64,000 nucleotides of DNA from an uncultured Prevotellaceae bacterium (GCA_902761605.1 CACWLC010000009.1:1-64000), one strand, 5' to 3'; shown: positions 33,661-42,667, counted from the stretch's first letter. Program-made: numbers and translations. Notes: generated by a model from the letters alone, not told the origin.

Positions 33661-34209
33661 ATGAAAAAGACTTTATTAAGTATCATGCTGGCAACTGTAC
33701 TCTGCGCATGTGCCAACAGTAATAAACAGCAAACATCCGAGCCTTCTGCCACTCCAGAGGCAACAGTTCAGACTAAAGAGGAGGCTGCACAGACAGATGC
33801 AGAAGAAGCCCCCGACTTCACTCTTAACGATATCAACGGCAAGCCTCTTACTCTGAGTAGTCTGCGCGGAAAATATGTCATCATCGATTTCTGGGGCTCA
33901 TGGTGCGTATGGTGCATAAAAGGCATGCCGAAGATGAAAAAATATTACCAGAAATATCAGGGTAAGTTAGAGATCCTTGGCATCGACTGCAACGATCCCG
34001 AAGAGAAATGGAAGGCTGCCATAAAGGAATTAGAGCTCCCTTGGCTTCACGTCTACTGCGATGAGTCATCAAACGTTTTAGAGCAATACAGCGTACAGGG
34101 ATTCCCCACCAAGCTCGTCATCTCTCCTGAGGGAAAGATAATAAATACCGTCATTGGCGAAGACCCTGCCTTCTATACCTATCTGGATCAGCTGTTTCAG
34201 GGGAAATAG
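33661..34209 (+). CDS. TlpA-like periplasmic thioredoxin lipoprotein
   Basis: This 182-aa thiol-disulfide oxidoreductase is anchored as a lipoprotein (lipobox LCAC, Cys17). After an acidic linker, the thioredoxin fold starts at APDFTLNDINGKPLTLSSLRG. The active site is WCVWC (Cys82, Cys85), and the cis-Pro loop is VQGFPT near 151. The short linker and lack of an N-terminal DUF4369 domain distinguish it from the larger Bacteroidota AhpC/TSA lipoproteins. It lies 25 bases after the response regulator and may share its transcript. Confidence 0.92.
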   Translation: MKKTLLSIMLATVLCACANSNKQQTSEPSATPEATVQTKEEAAQTDAEEAPDFTLNDINGKPLTLSSLRGKYVIIDFWGSWCVWCIKGMPKMKKYYQKYQGKLEILGIDCNDPEEKWKAAIKELELPWLHVYCDESSNVLEQYSVQGFPTKLVISPEGKIINTVIGEDPAFYTYLDQLFQGK

Positions 34210-34221
34210 ATTGTCATAACC

Positions 34222-34250
34222 TGAGAGCACCCTATATCTGGATGCTCTCA
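34222..34250. terminator. Possible weak terminator between the thioredoxin gene and greA
   Basis: TGAGAGCA (34222-34229) pairs with TGCTCTCA (34243-34250) around a 13-base loop. There is no T run on either strand and it overlaps the greA 3' end, so function is uncertain. Confidence 0.35.
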
Positions 34251-34696
34251 ATCCTAAGTTTAAGCATACCGGCGGGAACGCGGACCTCCACGATCTCGCC
34301 GACTTTTTTATTCAGCAGCGCCTGGGCTATAGGCGACTTTATCGATATCTTTCCTTCACGGAGATTAGCCTCATGAGGACTGGCAATAGTATATGTCATC
34401 CTGCTGTTATTGGCCAGATTAGTCATCTCCACCCTACTCAACAACCCCACACTGTCGCTTCCCAGACGCGACATATCTATCACTCTAGCATTCTCAAGCA
34501 CTTTCTGTTTGAAACGTATTCTTCCAAGCAGACGCGACTGCTCACGCTTTGCTGCATGATACTCGAAGTTCTCGCTGAGGTCACCCTTATCACGAGCTTC
34601 TGCTATCGCTTCCCTCACCTGAGGCAGTTCAACAGTCTCTAACTGACGTAATTCGGCCACGAGTTTATCGTAGCCCTCCTGAGACATATATTCCAT
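34232..34696 (-). CDS. greA: Transcription elongation factor GreA
   Basis: GreA enters the RNA polymerase secondary channel and stimulates cleavage of backtracked RNA. The 154-aa protein has the N-terminal coiled coil with the acidic tip EARDKGDLSENFEYHAAKREQ (about 38-58) and the C-terminal FKBP-like domain with ISIKSPIAQALLNKKVGE. The length is normal. It is divergent from glmS and convergent with the thioredoxin gene. A TAACTTTG box lies 32 bases upstream. Confidence 0.97.
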   Translation of the reverse strand: MEYMSQEGYDKLVAELRQLETVELPQVREAIAEARDKGDLSENFEYHAAKREQSRLLGRIRFKQKVLENARVIDMSRLGSDSVGLLSRVEMTNLANNSRMTYTIASPHEANLREGKISIKSPIAQALLNKKVGEIVEVRVPAGMLKLRIESIQI

Positions 34697-34727
34697 ATAA
34701 AAATCTGTTCTATGTTAATTATGGGTG

Positions 34728-34735
34728 CAAAGTTA
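34728..34735 (-). promoter_or_regulatory. Candidate -7 box for greA
   Basis: TAACTTTG on the minus strand, 32 bases before the ATG; no clear -33 TTTG. Confidence 0.55.
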
Positions 34736-34752
34736 CTAAAAAAATAAGTAGA

Positions 34753-34786
34753 TTTGCATTAGAAAAGCATTTTTTTTGTAATTTTG
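34753..34786 (+). promoter_or_regulatory. Candidate promoter for glmS
   Basis: TTTG (34753-34756), a 22-base spacer and TAATTTTG (34779-34786). The predicted leader is about 40 bases, too short for a glmS ribozyme. Confidence 0.6.
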
Positions 34787-34829
34787 CAACCGAAAACAAA
34801 TAGACATAACGATAAAATAACAAACAAAT

Positions 34830-36674
34830 ATGTGTGGAATAGTAGGATATATCGGAAAGCAGGAGGCTTATCCCATCCTTATCAAAGGACTTCGCAGACT
34901 GGAGTATCGTGGTTACGACTCAGCAGGTGTGGCACTTATCAACTCGAATAGTGAGTTGAATGTTTACAAGGCTAAGGGAAAAGTCGACAATCTTACAGAA
35001 TACTGTGCCGATAAGGATGTATCAGGCAATATAGGTATCGCCCATACCCGTTGGGCCACTCATGGTGAGCCGTCAGCACGAAACGCCCACCCCCACTATT
35101 CGCAGAGCCGCAACCTGGCCATCATCCACAATGGTATCATTGAGAACTATGCCGACATCAAGGCCAAACTTATTGACAAAGGCATAGAGTTTAAGAGCGA
35201 CACTGATACCGAGGTACTGGTACAACTCGTAGAATATGTCATGGTGAAGAAGAATCTCTCCCTGCTCGAGGCTGTGCAGGTGGCCCTTTATCAGGTCATC
35301 GGAGCCTATGCCATCGCCATCGTCGACAAGCGCGACCCCAAGCAGATTATCGCAGCCCGCAAACAGAGTCCTCTGGTAGTGGGCATCGGCGAGGATGAGT
35401 TCTTCCTTGGTTCTGACGCAAGTCCTATCATCGAATATACCGACAAGGTGGTGTATCTCGAGGACGGCAACATCGCTGTCATCCGTCTTGGCGAGGATGT
35501 TCACGTGATGAGTATCCTCGGCGAGGAACAGGAGCTGAAGGTGAAAAAAGTTGACATCGACCTCGGACAGATAGAGAAAGGCGGCTACGATCACTTCATG
35601 CTCAAAGAGATCTTCGAACAGCCAGAGTGCCTTACCAACTGCATGCGAGGACGAATCAACGTAGAGGCCGACCACGTGACACTCTCTGCACTCATCGACT
35701 ATCGCCGACAGCTGCTCGATGCCAAGCGTATCGTGATTGTTGCCTGTGGTACCTCATGGCACGCAGGTCTCATCGGCAAACAGCTCATCGAGTCGTTCTG
35801 CCGCATCCCTTGCGAGGTGGAGTACGCTTCTGAGTTCCGCTATCGCAACCCTGTGGTAACTAACGATGATGTTGTGATAGCCATCTCCCAGAGCGGTGAG
35901 ACAGCCGATACCCTCGCCGCCATCCAGCTAGCCAAGGAGAAGGGCGCCTTTATCTATGGTATATGTAATGCCATCGGCTCATCCATTCCTCGTGCCACAG
36001 ATACAGGTACATACATCCACGTTGGTCCGGAGATCGGTGTGGCATCCACAAAGGCTTTTACTGGTCAGGTGACGGTGCTCACGATGTTTGCTCTCGCACT
36101 CGGAGAAGCCAAGGGCACCATCAACCGCGATGAGTATCTGAAGGTGGTCAAAGGCCTTAACAGCATCCCTCAGACCATCGAGGAGGTCTTGAAGACGAAC
36201 GAAAGAGTCCGCGATCTCGCACGCACCTTCACCTATGCGCACAACTTTCTCTATCTGGGTCGCGGATATTCTTATCCCGTAGCCCTCGAGGGTGCTCTCA
36301 AACTGAAGGAGATATCTTATATCCATGCTGAGGGCTATCCTGCCGCTGAGATGAAGCACGGACCTATCGCACTTATCGACAGCGACATGCCGGTAGTGGT
36401 CATCGCCACCCATAATGCGATGTACGAGAAGGTGCTCTCAAACATTCAGGAGATAAAGGCTCGTCAGGGAAGGGTTATCGCTCTTGTCTCTAAGGGCGAC
36501 GACACCATCAGTAAGATTGCCGACGAGGTGATAGAACTGCCTGATGTGATGGAATGCCTCGAACCGCTGGTAGCAACCATCCCTCTGCAGCTGTTAGCTT
36601 ATCATGTTGCCGTATGTAAGGGCAAGAATGTTGACCAGCCCCGCAACCTGGCAAAGTCAGTAACAGTAGAATAA
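34830..36674 (+). CDS. glmS: Glutamine--fructose-6-phosphate aminotransferase GlmS
   Basis: GlmS makes glucosamine-6-phosphate from fructose-6-phosphate and glutamine, the first committed step to UDP-GlcNAc. The 614-aa enzyme begins MCGIVGYIGKQ, with Cys2 as the glutaminase nucleophile. It has an N-terminal Ntn amidotransferase domain (1-240, with THGEPS and HNGIIENY) and two SIS isomerase domains (about 290-420 and 460-600, with CGTSWHAGL and SQSGETADT). It ends KSVTVE, the standard C-terminus. It is a single-gene unit with its own promoter and terminator. Confidence 0.98.
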   Translation: MCGIVGYIGKQEAYPILIKGLRRLEYRGYDSAGVALINSNSELNVYKAKGKVDNLTEYCADKDVSGNIGIAHTRWATHGEPSARNAHPHYSQSRNLAIIHNGIIENYADIKAKLIDKGIEFKSDTDTEVLVQLVEYVMVKKNLSLLEAVQVALYQVIGAYAIAIVDKRDPKQIIAARKQSPLVVGIGEDEFFLGSDASPIIEYTDKVVYLEDGNIAVIRLGEDVHVMSILGEEQELKVKKVDIDLGQIEKGGYDHFMLKEIFEQPECLTNCMRGRINVEADHVTLSALIDYRRQLLDAKRIVIVACGTSWHAGLIGKQLIESFCRIPCEVEYASEFRYRNPVVTNDDVVIAISQSGETADTLAAIQLAKEKGAFIYGICNAIGSSIPRATDTGTYIHVGPEIGVASTKAFTGQVTVLTMFALALGEAKGTINRDEYLKVVKGLNSIPQTIEEVLKTNERVRDLARTFTYAHNFLYLGRGYSYPVALEGALKLKEISYIHAEGYPAAEMKHGPIALIDSDMPVVVIATHNAMYEKVLSNIQEIKARQGRVIALVSKGDDTISKIADEVIELPDVMECLEPLVATIPLQLLAYHVAVCKGKNVDQPRNLAKSVTVE

Positions 36675-36680
36675 CAAAAT

Positions 36681-36712
36681 GAGGGCAGCATTACCGTTGC
36701 CCTCGTTCTTTT
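36681..36712 (+). terminator. Terminator of glmS
   Basis: GAGGGCA (36681-36687) pairs with TGCCCTC (36698-36704), followed by GTTCTTTT. Confidence 0.88.
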
Positions 36713-36794
36713 ATTTTGTAAAAGTTTGAGTGTGGCATGCTTCGAGCACTCAATTAGGACAAAGAATTGCATGTTTGCCTTGATTTCTAACCCG

Positions 36795-36847
36795 ATTCGA
36801 GATAATTTATTTCAGTTTTTTATCTTGACTGGCTTATAATTCGAGAT
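36795..36847 (+). repeat. Direct 9-base repeat upstream of the nucleoside kinase
   Basis: ATTCGAGAT occurs at 36795-36803 and 36839-36847 (44 bases apart), the second copy just before the TACATTTG box. It could be a regulator site, but may be chance. Confidence 0.4.
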
Positions 36848-36854
36848 TTTTATG

Positions 36855-36862
36855 TACATTTG
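36855..36862 (+). promoter_or_regulatory. Candidate -7 box for the nucleoside kinase-menD unit
   Basis: TACATTTG lies 19 bases before the ATG at 36882. No TTTG at the -33 position. Confidence 0.5.
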
Positions 36863-36881
36863 CAGAAAAATCTAGAGGAAT

Positions 36882-38561
36882 ATGCTGCAAATCCGCTGTA
36901 AGAACAACAATGTTACGAAGAGTTTCCCTGAGGGATGCTCGCTGCTCGACGTGTATCAGGAGTTTGCCGATGACATCAAACTGCCTTACCCCGTCATCTC
37001 CGCAAAAGTGAATAATGCCTCACAGGGACTGAAGTTCAGGCTCTACCAGAACAGAGACGTGGAGTTTCTCGACGCCAGAGCCGGATCTGGTCACAGAGTG
37101 TACGTGCGCAGCCTGAGTTTCGTGCTCTACAAAGCCACACAGGACATCTTCCCTGGATCAAAGCTCTTTATTGAACACTCGATATGCAGAGGATATTACT
37201 GCAACTGCAAGAAGAAAAGCGGTGAGATCCTAACTGACGATGACGTGGACCAGCTGAGAAATCGCATGCAAGAGATAATAGACCTCGACATGCCATTCAG
37301 ACGTACTGAGGCAACCAACGAAGAGGCGATAAGAGTGTTTGCTGAAAGAGGATTCTCCGACAAGGTGAAGCTGCTCGAGACCAGCGGACATATCTACAGC
37401 GACTACTACACACTCGGCAATACAGTAGACTATTACTACGGTCCTCTCGTGCCCAGCGCTGGATATCTCAAAGTGTGGGGACTGGAGAGATATAAGGAAG
37501 GACTACTACTTAGAGTACCCGACTGGCATAATCCTCTGCAACTGGCTGAGAAGGTAGACCAGCCGAAGACCTATGAGATGTTTGCTGAGAAGACCAGATG
37601 GGATATCATCATGCGCCTCTCGAACGCAGGCGACGTGAACAAGGCCATCATGCGAGGACACGCCTCAGAACTGATACAGGTGAGCGAGGCACTTCAAGAG
37701 AAAAAGATCGTACAAATCGCAGAAGAGATCGACAGTCGTTTTCATAGAGAGAAGGACCCCGTAAGGATAGTGCTCATAACTGGTCCGTCGAGCTCAGGCA
37801 AGACCACATTCTGCAAGCGACTGTCAGTACAGCTGCTCGCATGTGGACTCAGACCAATATCATTCTCTACAGACGATTACTTCGTGAACCGCGTAGACAC
37901 TCCAAAGTTGCCCAATGGCGATTACGACTTCGATAATATCGAGACCGTGGAGTACTCACTCCTTGAGGATCATCTGCAGAAACTCATGCAGGGAGAGAAG
38001 GTGGAGATACCAGAGTATAACTTCACTACAGGAAAGCGCGAGTGGAACGGAAAGAAGTTGAAGTTATCCAACGACACAGTGCTCATCATCGAGGGAATTC
38101 ACGCGCTTAATCCTCTGCTGACCAGGAATATACCAGACTCCATTAAATACAAGATTTATATCTCTGCGCTGACGAGTATATCTCTCGACGACCACAACTG
38201 GATACCGACGAGAGACAATCGATTGTTGAGAAGAATTATCCGTGACTACAACAAGGGAGCCTATTCTGCCCAGGAAACGATAGCTCAGTGGAAGAATGTT
38301 TTGGCGGCTGAAGACCAGTGGATATCGCCGTTCCAGGAGACTGCCGACGTGATGTTCAATTCGGCGCTGAATATCGAGTTTGCGGTGCTGAGAATACATG
38401 CGGAGATAATATTAGCTTCTGTGCCGAAGAACTGTCCTGAGTATGCCGAGGCTCACAGACTGATGAAATTCATTCATTATTTCCTACCCATCAGCGACAA
38501 GGAGATACCACCGACAAGCATCATGCGCGAGTTCGTTGGAGGATCAAGTTTCAAATATTGA
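36882..38561 (+). CDS. Nucleoside kinase with TGS and ThrRS-like N-terminal domains
   Basis: This 559-aa fusion protein is related to uridine kinase/phosphoribulokinase. The N-terminus (1-65) looks like a TGS domain. The next part (about 70-230) resembles the second additional domain of threonyl-tRNA synthetase, including HSICRGYYC. The C-terminal kinase (about 290-500) has Walker A GPSSSGKTT near 301, FSTDDYFVNR and the IIEGIHALNP motif. Proteins of this architecture are annotated as nucleoside kinases in Bacteroidota and Firmicutes, but the link between the tRNA-synthetase-like part and the kinase is not understood. menD begins three bases after its stop. Confidence 0.9.
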   Translation: MLQIRCKNNNVTKSFPEGCSLLDVYQEFADDIKLPYPVISAKVNNASQGLKFRLYQNRDVEFLDARAGSGHRVYVRSLSFVLYKATQDIFPGSKLFIEHSICRGYYCNCKKKSGEILTDDDVDQLRNRMQEIIDLDMPFRRTEATNEEAIRVFAERGFSDKVKLLETSGHIYSDYYTLGNTVDYYYGPLVPSAGYLKVWGLERYKEGLLLRVPDWHNPLQLAEKVDQPKTYEMFAEKTRWDIIMRLSNAGDVNKAIMRGHASELIQVSEALQEKKIVQIAEEIDSRFHREKDPVRIVLITGPSSSGKTTFCKRLSVQLLACGLRPISFSTDDYFVNRVDTPKLPNGDYDFDNIETVEYSLLEDHLQKLMQGEKVEIPEYNFTTGKREWNGKKLKLSNDTVLIIEGIHALNPLLTRNIPDSIKYKIYISALTSISLDDHNWIPTRDNRLLRRIIRDYNKGAYSAQETIAQWKNVLAAEDQWISPFQETADVMFNSALNIEFAVLRIHAEIILASVPKNCPEYAEAHRLMKFIHYFLPISDKEIPPTSIMREFVGGSSFKY

Positions 38562-38564
38562 AAA

Positions 38565-40223
38565 ATGTTTAGTAATAAAGAAAATATAAATATACTGTCA
38601 GCTCTATTGATTGCTCATGGAGTTAGGCATGCTGTGGTGTGTCCTGGAAGCAGGAACTCGGCGATAGTGCATAATCTCAATGAGTGTAAGGAGATAGATT
38701 GTTATGGTGTCACTGACGAGAGGTCGGCAGGATTCTATGCCTTAGGAATGGCTCAGGCACTGCAACAGCCAGTAGTGGTGTGCGTGACCAGTGGAACGGC
38801 ACTCTTGAACCTCGCCCCGGCAGTGGCAGAGGCATATTATCAGCACGTGCCCATCATGGTGGTGTCGGCCGACAGACCAGCACAGTGGATAGACCAGTTG
38901 GACGGCCAGACTCTACCCCAGCCCGATGCCTTAGGAAGATTCGTAAAGAAGGCCGTATCGCTGCCAGAGCCAAGAGACGACGAGGAGCGATGGTATTGCA
39001 ATCGCCTGATAAATGAAGCTCTGCTTGAGACTCGTCATCACGGCAAAGGTCCTGTGCATATCAACGTCCCCATCTCAGAGCCGCTGTTCGAATACACAGT
39101 GAAGAAATTACCTGAGGAGCGTAGCATCTGTCTGCTGAATCCAAGAAGCAGCAAATCGCTGATATCAGTGGAATGTGCAGGACAGTTCTTCAGATCAAAG
39201 AAACCGATGGTCATCATCGGACAGATGTCAAGAGATGACATATTGCCTGAAGACCTCTATAGCATCTCACAATGCGCCGTAGTGCTTAACGAATCGTTGA
39301 GTGTGGGCAAGGGAGGCGAGCATTTTGACGAGGTGCTACAAACTGTCGGCGACAATCCTGACTACCAGCCGGACTTCGTTCTATATCTGGGCGATACGAT
39401 GGTCAGCAAACGCATCAAGAAATGGATGCGAGACCTTAAGAAAGCAAATATCTGGGCAGTGGCTGAGGATGGAGTGATACGCGACACCTCTATGAACCTG
39501 TATGGAGTGATTGAAGGTCACCCCGCAGATGTACTGGAAGACCTGGTAGAGGCAGCAGGAATAAAAACCGTCAAATCACCCCAAACCTTCAAGGCTCTTT
39601 GGGAAAAGGCCCTGGAGAAAATCGACAATCATATTGAGTCGTACGAGCCAGAATATTCTCAGATGGCCGCAGTTAAATATCTTGAAGGTTCGCTGATGTA
39701 TGCAGAAGACAGCTATATACATTATGGTAACAGCACGGCAGTAAGATTGGCGAATATCTATGCCAAGCACTATGTATATTGTAATCGTGGGGTTAACGGT
39801 ATCGAGGGCTCGCTATCTACAGCTGCAGGATTCTCGTGTGTGGTCGATGAGAATGTGTATTGTGTGATTGGCGACCTTAGTTTCTTCTATGACCAGAATG
39901 CCCTGTGGAACCAGAACCTGAGAGGAAACCTGAGGATTCTTCTGTTGAATAACGGCAAGGGAGGAATATTCAATATGTTGAAAGGCCTGGAGAAGAGTCC
40001 TGCGAGAGATAGGTTTGTGGCAGCAAAGCATAAGACAACGGCAGAGGGGATTTGCAGACAGAATAACGTAGTGTATCTCAGGGCTGGGAATACAGAAGAG
40101 ATGCAGGAAGGAATTGACAGACTGATAAATACAGATTCCGACAGACCTGTCTTACTCGAGGTATTCACAAATGCAGAGACAGACGAACAAGTCCTAAAAA
40201 GATATAGTATGTCTATTTCATAA
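38565..40223 (+). CDS. menD: Menaquinone biosynthesis SEPHCHC synthase MenD
   Basis: MenD is a thiamine-diphosphate enzyme that joins isochorismate and 2-oxoglutarate in menaquinone synthesis. The 552-aa protein has the N-terminal ThDP-enzyme signature VVCPGSRNSAIVHNL near 24, VTDERSAGFYALG near 48 and VTSGTALLNLAPAVAEA near 75. The C-terminal metal/ThDP motif CVIGDLSFFYDQNALWNQ is near 428. The gene follows the nucleoside kinase by three bases. Its last 11 bases overlap the 3' end of the convergent menF, which makes the preceding substrate isochorismate. Confidence 0.96.
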   Translation: MFSNKENINILSALLIAHGVRHAVVCPGSRNSAIVHNLNECKEIDCYGVTDERSAGFYALGMAQALQQPVVVCVTSGTALLNLAPAVAEAYYQHVPIMVVSADRPAQWIDQLDGQTLPQPDALGRFVKKAVSLPEPRDDEERWYCNRLINEALLETRHHGKGPVHINVPISEPLFEYTVKKLPEERSICLLNPRSSKSLISVECAGQFFRSKKPMVIIGQMSRDDILPEDLYSISQCAVVLNESLSVGKGGEHFDEVLQTVGDNPDYQPDFVLYLGDTMVSKRIKKWMRDLKKANIWAVAEDGVIRDTSMNLYGVIEGHPADVLEDLVEAAGIKTVKSPQTFKALWEKALEKIDNHIESYEPEYSQMAAVKYLEGSLMYAEDSYIHYGNSTAVRLANIYAKHYVYCNRGVNGIEGSLSTAAGFSCVVDENVYCVIGDLSFFYDQNALWNQNLRGNLRILLLNNGKGGIFNMLKGLEKSPARDRFVAAKHKTTAEGICRQNNVVYLRAGNTEEMQEGIDRLINTDSDRPVLLEVFTNAETDEQVLKRYSMSIS

Positions 40224-41259
40224 TCTGTCTCATCGTTTGGAGCTTGGCCTCGGTTTCGAGCCATTCCTGATTAAGGATACTGTCTTTAAGAAGCCCGCCT
40301 CCGGCATAGAGATGACAGATGGAGCCATCGATGTTCATACAACGGAGAGAGACATAAAGATGAGTCTCGTCTAAGCCCAAAGGCCCCATAAAACCACTAT
40401 AATATCGTCGTGGCGTATGTTCGTTTCTGATGATGAAATTGAATGTCTCACGCTTAGGCAGTCCACAGACAGCTGGTGTGGGATGAAGAGTCTGCAACAA
40501 ATCACCAATATGCTCATTGTCAGTAAGTTTGAAGGTAAAATCGCTGCGTAAGTGAACAAGATTAGCTGCACGGACGGTACGAGGACCTTCTTCACGAAAA
40601 TCAGAGGTAAACTGTTCGAGACACTCTGTGATATATGTGGAGACGATACGCTGTTCCTGGATATTCTTAGTGCTCCATGTGAGCGATTCGCCCTCGCCAT
40701 TAAGCTGTTCCCCTTCGAGTTTCATTGTGCCTGCCAGAGCGATTGTGCGCCATTCAGACCCCTTACCATCAAGAAGAATCTCAGGAGTGGCAGTAAGCCA
40801 ACAGCCAGACTGTGGAGTATCTACAAGAACAATAAACAATCTGGGATACATCTCGCAGGCGCGATAAAAGAGCTCCATATGCTCTATCCCCTCTCCCAAC
40901 CTCTCATCAGCACAGCGCGCAAGGACGATCTTACGGAAGGAATCGGCCTTGAGCTGGGAGTGATAATTTGCAAAGTCGATGGAATAGAAAGAGGAAGGTG
41001 ATCCTGAAGATTCATGTTCTTCTGTCCTTCTGTCTTTAAAAATATGTTCTTCTGTTCTTCTGTCTAAAGGAACAACTTCTGTCTCACCCTGGATAAGAAG
41101 GACAGGCTGGTCTGCCTTCACCTCAAATGGCGCCACAACAAAACCATGTTTGCCATTGAGTTCTGGCAAAGAGTATATCTCCAAAGGATCGCCTGAAGCC
41201 TGTCTTATCAGTATGGCGTGGTCTTCATGTGGTAGCCTGTAAATAGCAAAGGCCGACAT
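40213..41259 (-). CDS. menF: Isochorismate synthase MenF
   Basis: This 348-aa chorismate-utilising enzyme converts chorismate to isochorismate, the substrate of MenD. The catalytic core has KIVLARCADERL, the TPEILL motif, ALAGT, KNIQEQRIV, LHPTPAVCGLP, YSGFMGPLG and the C-terminal GGGLLKDSILNQEWLETEAKL. The N-terminal half is short and poorly conserved, as is common in Bacteroidota. An in-frame 8-base-period repeat encodes RRTEEHIFKDRRTEEHE (about 68-84). It lies directly downstream of the thioesterase gene (start one base after) and is convergent with menD, an unusual layout for men genes. Confidence 0.93.
   Translation of the reverse strand: MSAFAIYRLPHEDHAILIRQASGDPLEIYSLPELNGKHGFVVAPFEVKADQPVLLIQGETEVVPLDRRTEEHIFKDRRTEEHESSGSPSSFYSIDFANYHSQLKADSFRKIVLARCADERLGEGIEHMELFYRACEMYPRLFIVLVDTPQSGCWLTATPEILLDGKGSEWRTIALAGTMKLEGEQLNGEGESLTWSTKNIQEQRIVSTYITECLEQFTSDFREEGPRTVRAANLVHLRSDFTFKLTDNEHIGDLLQTLHPTPAVCGLPKRETFNFIIRNEHTPRRYYSGFMGPLGLDETHLYVSLRCMNIDGSICHLYAGGGLLKDSILNQEWLETEAKLQTMRQIMK
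41006..41063 (-). repeat. In-frame 8-base period repeat in menF
   Basis: On the plus strand TTCTTCTGT-type units occur as two pairs (about 41009-41030 and 41044-41063) separated by an AT-rich spacer. They encode the two RRTEEHE blocks in the variable N-terminal region of MenF. Confidence 0.75.
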
Positions 41260-41673
41260 CTATTTTTTATTTTTAATAATGTAGTTCGTTACACGCACAT
41301 TGGATATCAGGTCACCAAGAGTGTCTTTGATATCAACATTCCACACATGGAGAGTAGTACCCTTATGGAGAAGACGCGCATAAGCAGTAACAGTATCACC
41401 CTCAGCCACAGCCTTGACATGGCTGCCACTCACCTCGATACCAACACAAGCACACCCAAGGCAAAGGGCAGACGAACCTACTCCTGCAACATTCTCTGCC
41501 AAAGCCAATGATGCTCCGCCACTTAAAAAGCCAAAAGGCTGACGATTGCGCTCATCAACCTTCATACGGGCCATACAGGTATCAGCCTCAGGCGTGGAAA
41601 TAAACTCCATCCCAAGGGCTGTACTTAAGTTCGGCTTGCTATTGATTAAACGATTTAATTCCTCTACGTTCAT
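41260..41673 (-). CDS. Hotdog-fold thioesterase, probable DHNA-CoA hydrolase
   Basis: This 137-aa PaaI/YbgC-like hotdog thioesterase has the motif RQPFGFLSGGASLALAENVAG near 43-63, with the Asn/Gln-Gly-Gly and acidic residue typical of the PaaI-type active site. It is one base upstream of menF, so I infer it is the MenI-type 1,4-dihydroxy-2-naphthoyl-CoA thioesterase of menaquinone synthesis. I start it at 41673, where the ATG overlaps the upstream ROK gene's stop (TAATG). A longer frame of 11 codons exists but runs into the ROK gene. Confidence 0.85.
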   Translation of the reverse strand: MNVEELNRLINSKPNLSTALGMEFISTPEADTCMARMKVDERNRQPFGFLSGGASLALAENVAGVGSSALCLGCACVGIEVSGSHVKAVAEGDTVTAYARLLHKGTTLHVWNVDIKDTLGDLISNVRVTNYIIKNKK

Positions 41674-42653
41674 TACTTGAAGAGTGAGTATTCTGGAACT
41701 TCCCATGCGAGGGCACTGGCACCAAGGGTGTCGCGCTCGCGATCGTCGAGCTTTGACAACAGGAGCTTCACCTTGCCACGCATGTTGGGGAAGAGATGCT
41801 GCTCAAATGATTCATAGGTAGGAGCAACGAGCCAATGGCCTGCACGAGACACTCCTCCTGTGAGGATGATAGCCTCTGGGTTGATAACAGAAGCATAGTT
41901 TGCAAGACCTATACCAAAGATACGACCCGTCCGCTTGTATGTCTCTATGGCAAGTTCATCGCCCTGTTCACAACATTCTGTAATCCTCCTTGGAGTAAGT
42001 TTCTCAATATCACGCATCAATGACGGTTTGTCGCTCTCTGCCATCAGTTCCTGTGCAGTAAGGACGATACCCTTAGCAGCCACATACGACTCGAGACAGC
42101 CATTCTTTCCACAACCACAAGAACGTCCATCAGGAACAATACATGTATGTCCAAACTCACCTGCATAACCAGTGAAGCCCTTCATTTCCTTACCATTAGC
42201 AAAGAAACAGCTACCCAAACCTGTACCGATGTGAACGATGATGAAGTCTGTCATGCCATGAGCACTACCAAACACATGCTCTCCAAGAGCAGAGATATGT
42301 GCATCGTTGGCAATACCCACTGCCAGACCTATGCGGTCGCGAAGCATCGCTGACAGAGGAATAACACCCTTCCAAGGCAGGTTGGCTGCATTCTCTACAC
42401 ATCCTGAGATGTTACTCGCACTGGGAGCGCTTATACCTATAGAACGGATAGTCTCATAACCTCCGTTTTCCTCGACCAGAGTAACAATCTTCTCACTCAA
42501 AGCGGTAACATAATTGTTTACGTCAGGGTAGTCGAGAGTAGGAAAACTTCCCTCTGCAATGATATTACCTCGGACATCTACAATGGCGTAGGTAGTGCTT
42601 TCAATACTAATGTCAACGCCTACAACCCTAGTCTTAATATTATATTCTACCAT
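41673..42653 (-). CDS. ROK family protein (third of three tandem copies)
   Basis: This 326-aa ROK-fold protein (sugar kinase/repressor superfamily) lacks a DNA-binding domain. The usual DxGGT phosphate loop is degenerate (GVDISIESTTY). The catalytic Asp is present in GIANDAHISALGE. The sugar motif is GEFGHTC, and the zinc site CGCGKNGCLE is intact. It ends WEVPEYSLFK like its two upstream paralogues. Because the ATP loop is unusual in all three, it may sense rather than phosphorylate sugars. It is translationally coupled to the thioesterase downstream. Confidence 0.9.
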   Translation of the reverse strand: MVEYNIKTRVVGVDISIESTTYAIVDVRGNIIAEGSFPTLDYPDVNNYVTALSEKIVTLVEENGGYETIRSIGISAPSASNISGCVENAANLPWKGVIPLSAMLRDRIGLAVGIANDAHISALGEHVFGSAHGMTDFIIVHIGTGLGSCFFANGKEMKGFTGYAGEFGHTCIVPDGRSCGCGKNGCLESYVAAKGIVLTAQELMAESDKPSLMRDIEKLTPRRITECCEQGDELAIETYKRTGRIFGIGLANYASVINPEAIILTGGVSRAGHWLVAPTYESFEQHLFPNMRGKVKLLLSKLDDRERDTLGASALAWEVPEYSLFK

Positions 42654-42667
42654 AATTCAGTTAGTTA

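Noticed and set aside
34787..34829. glmS ribozyme or riboswitch upstream of glmS
   Set aside because: The predicted leader is only about 43 bases and unstructured, too short for the ribozyme.
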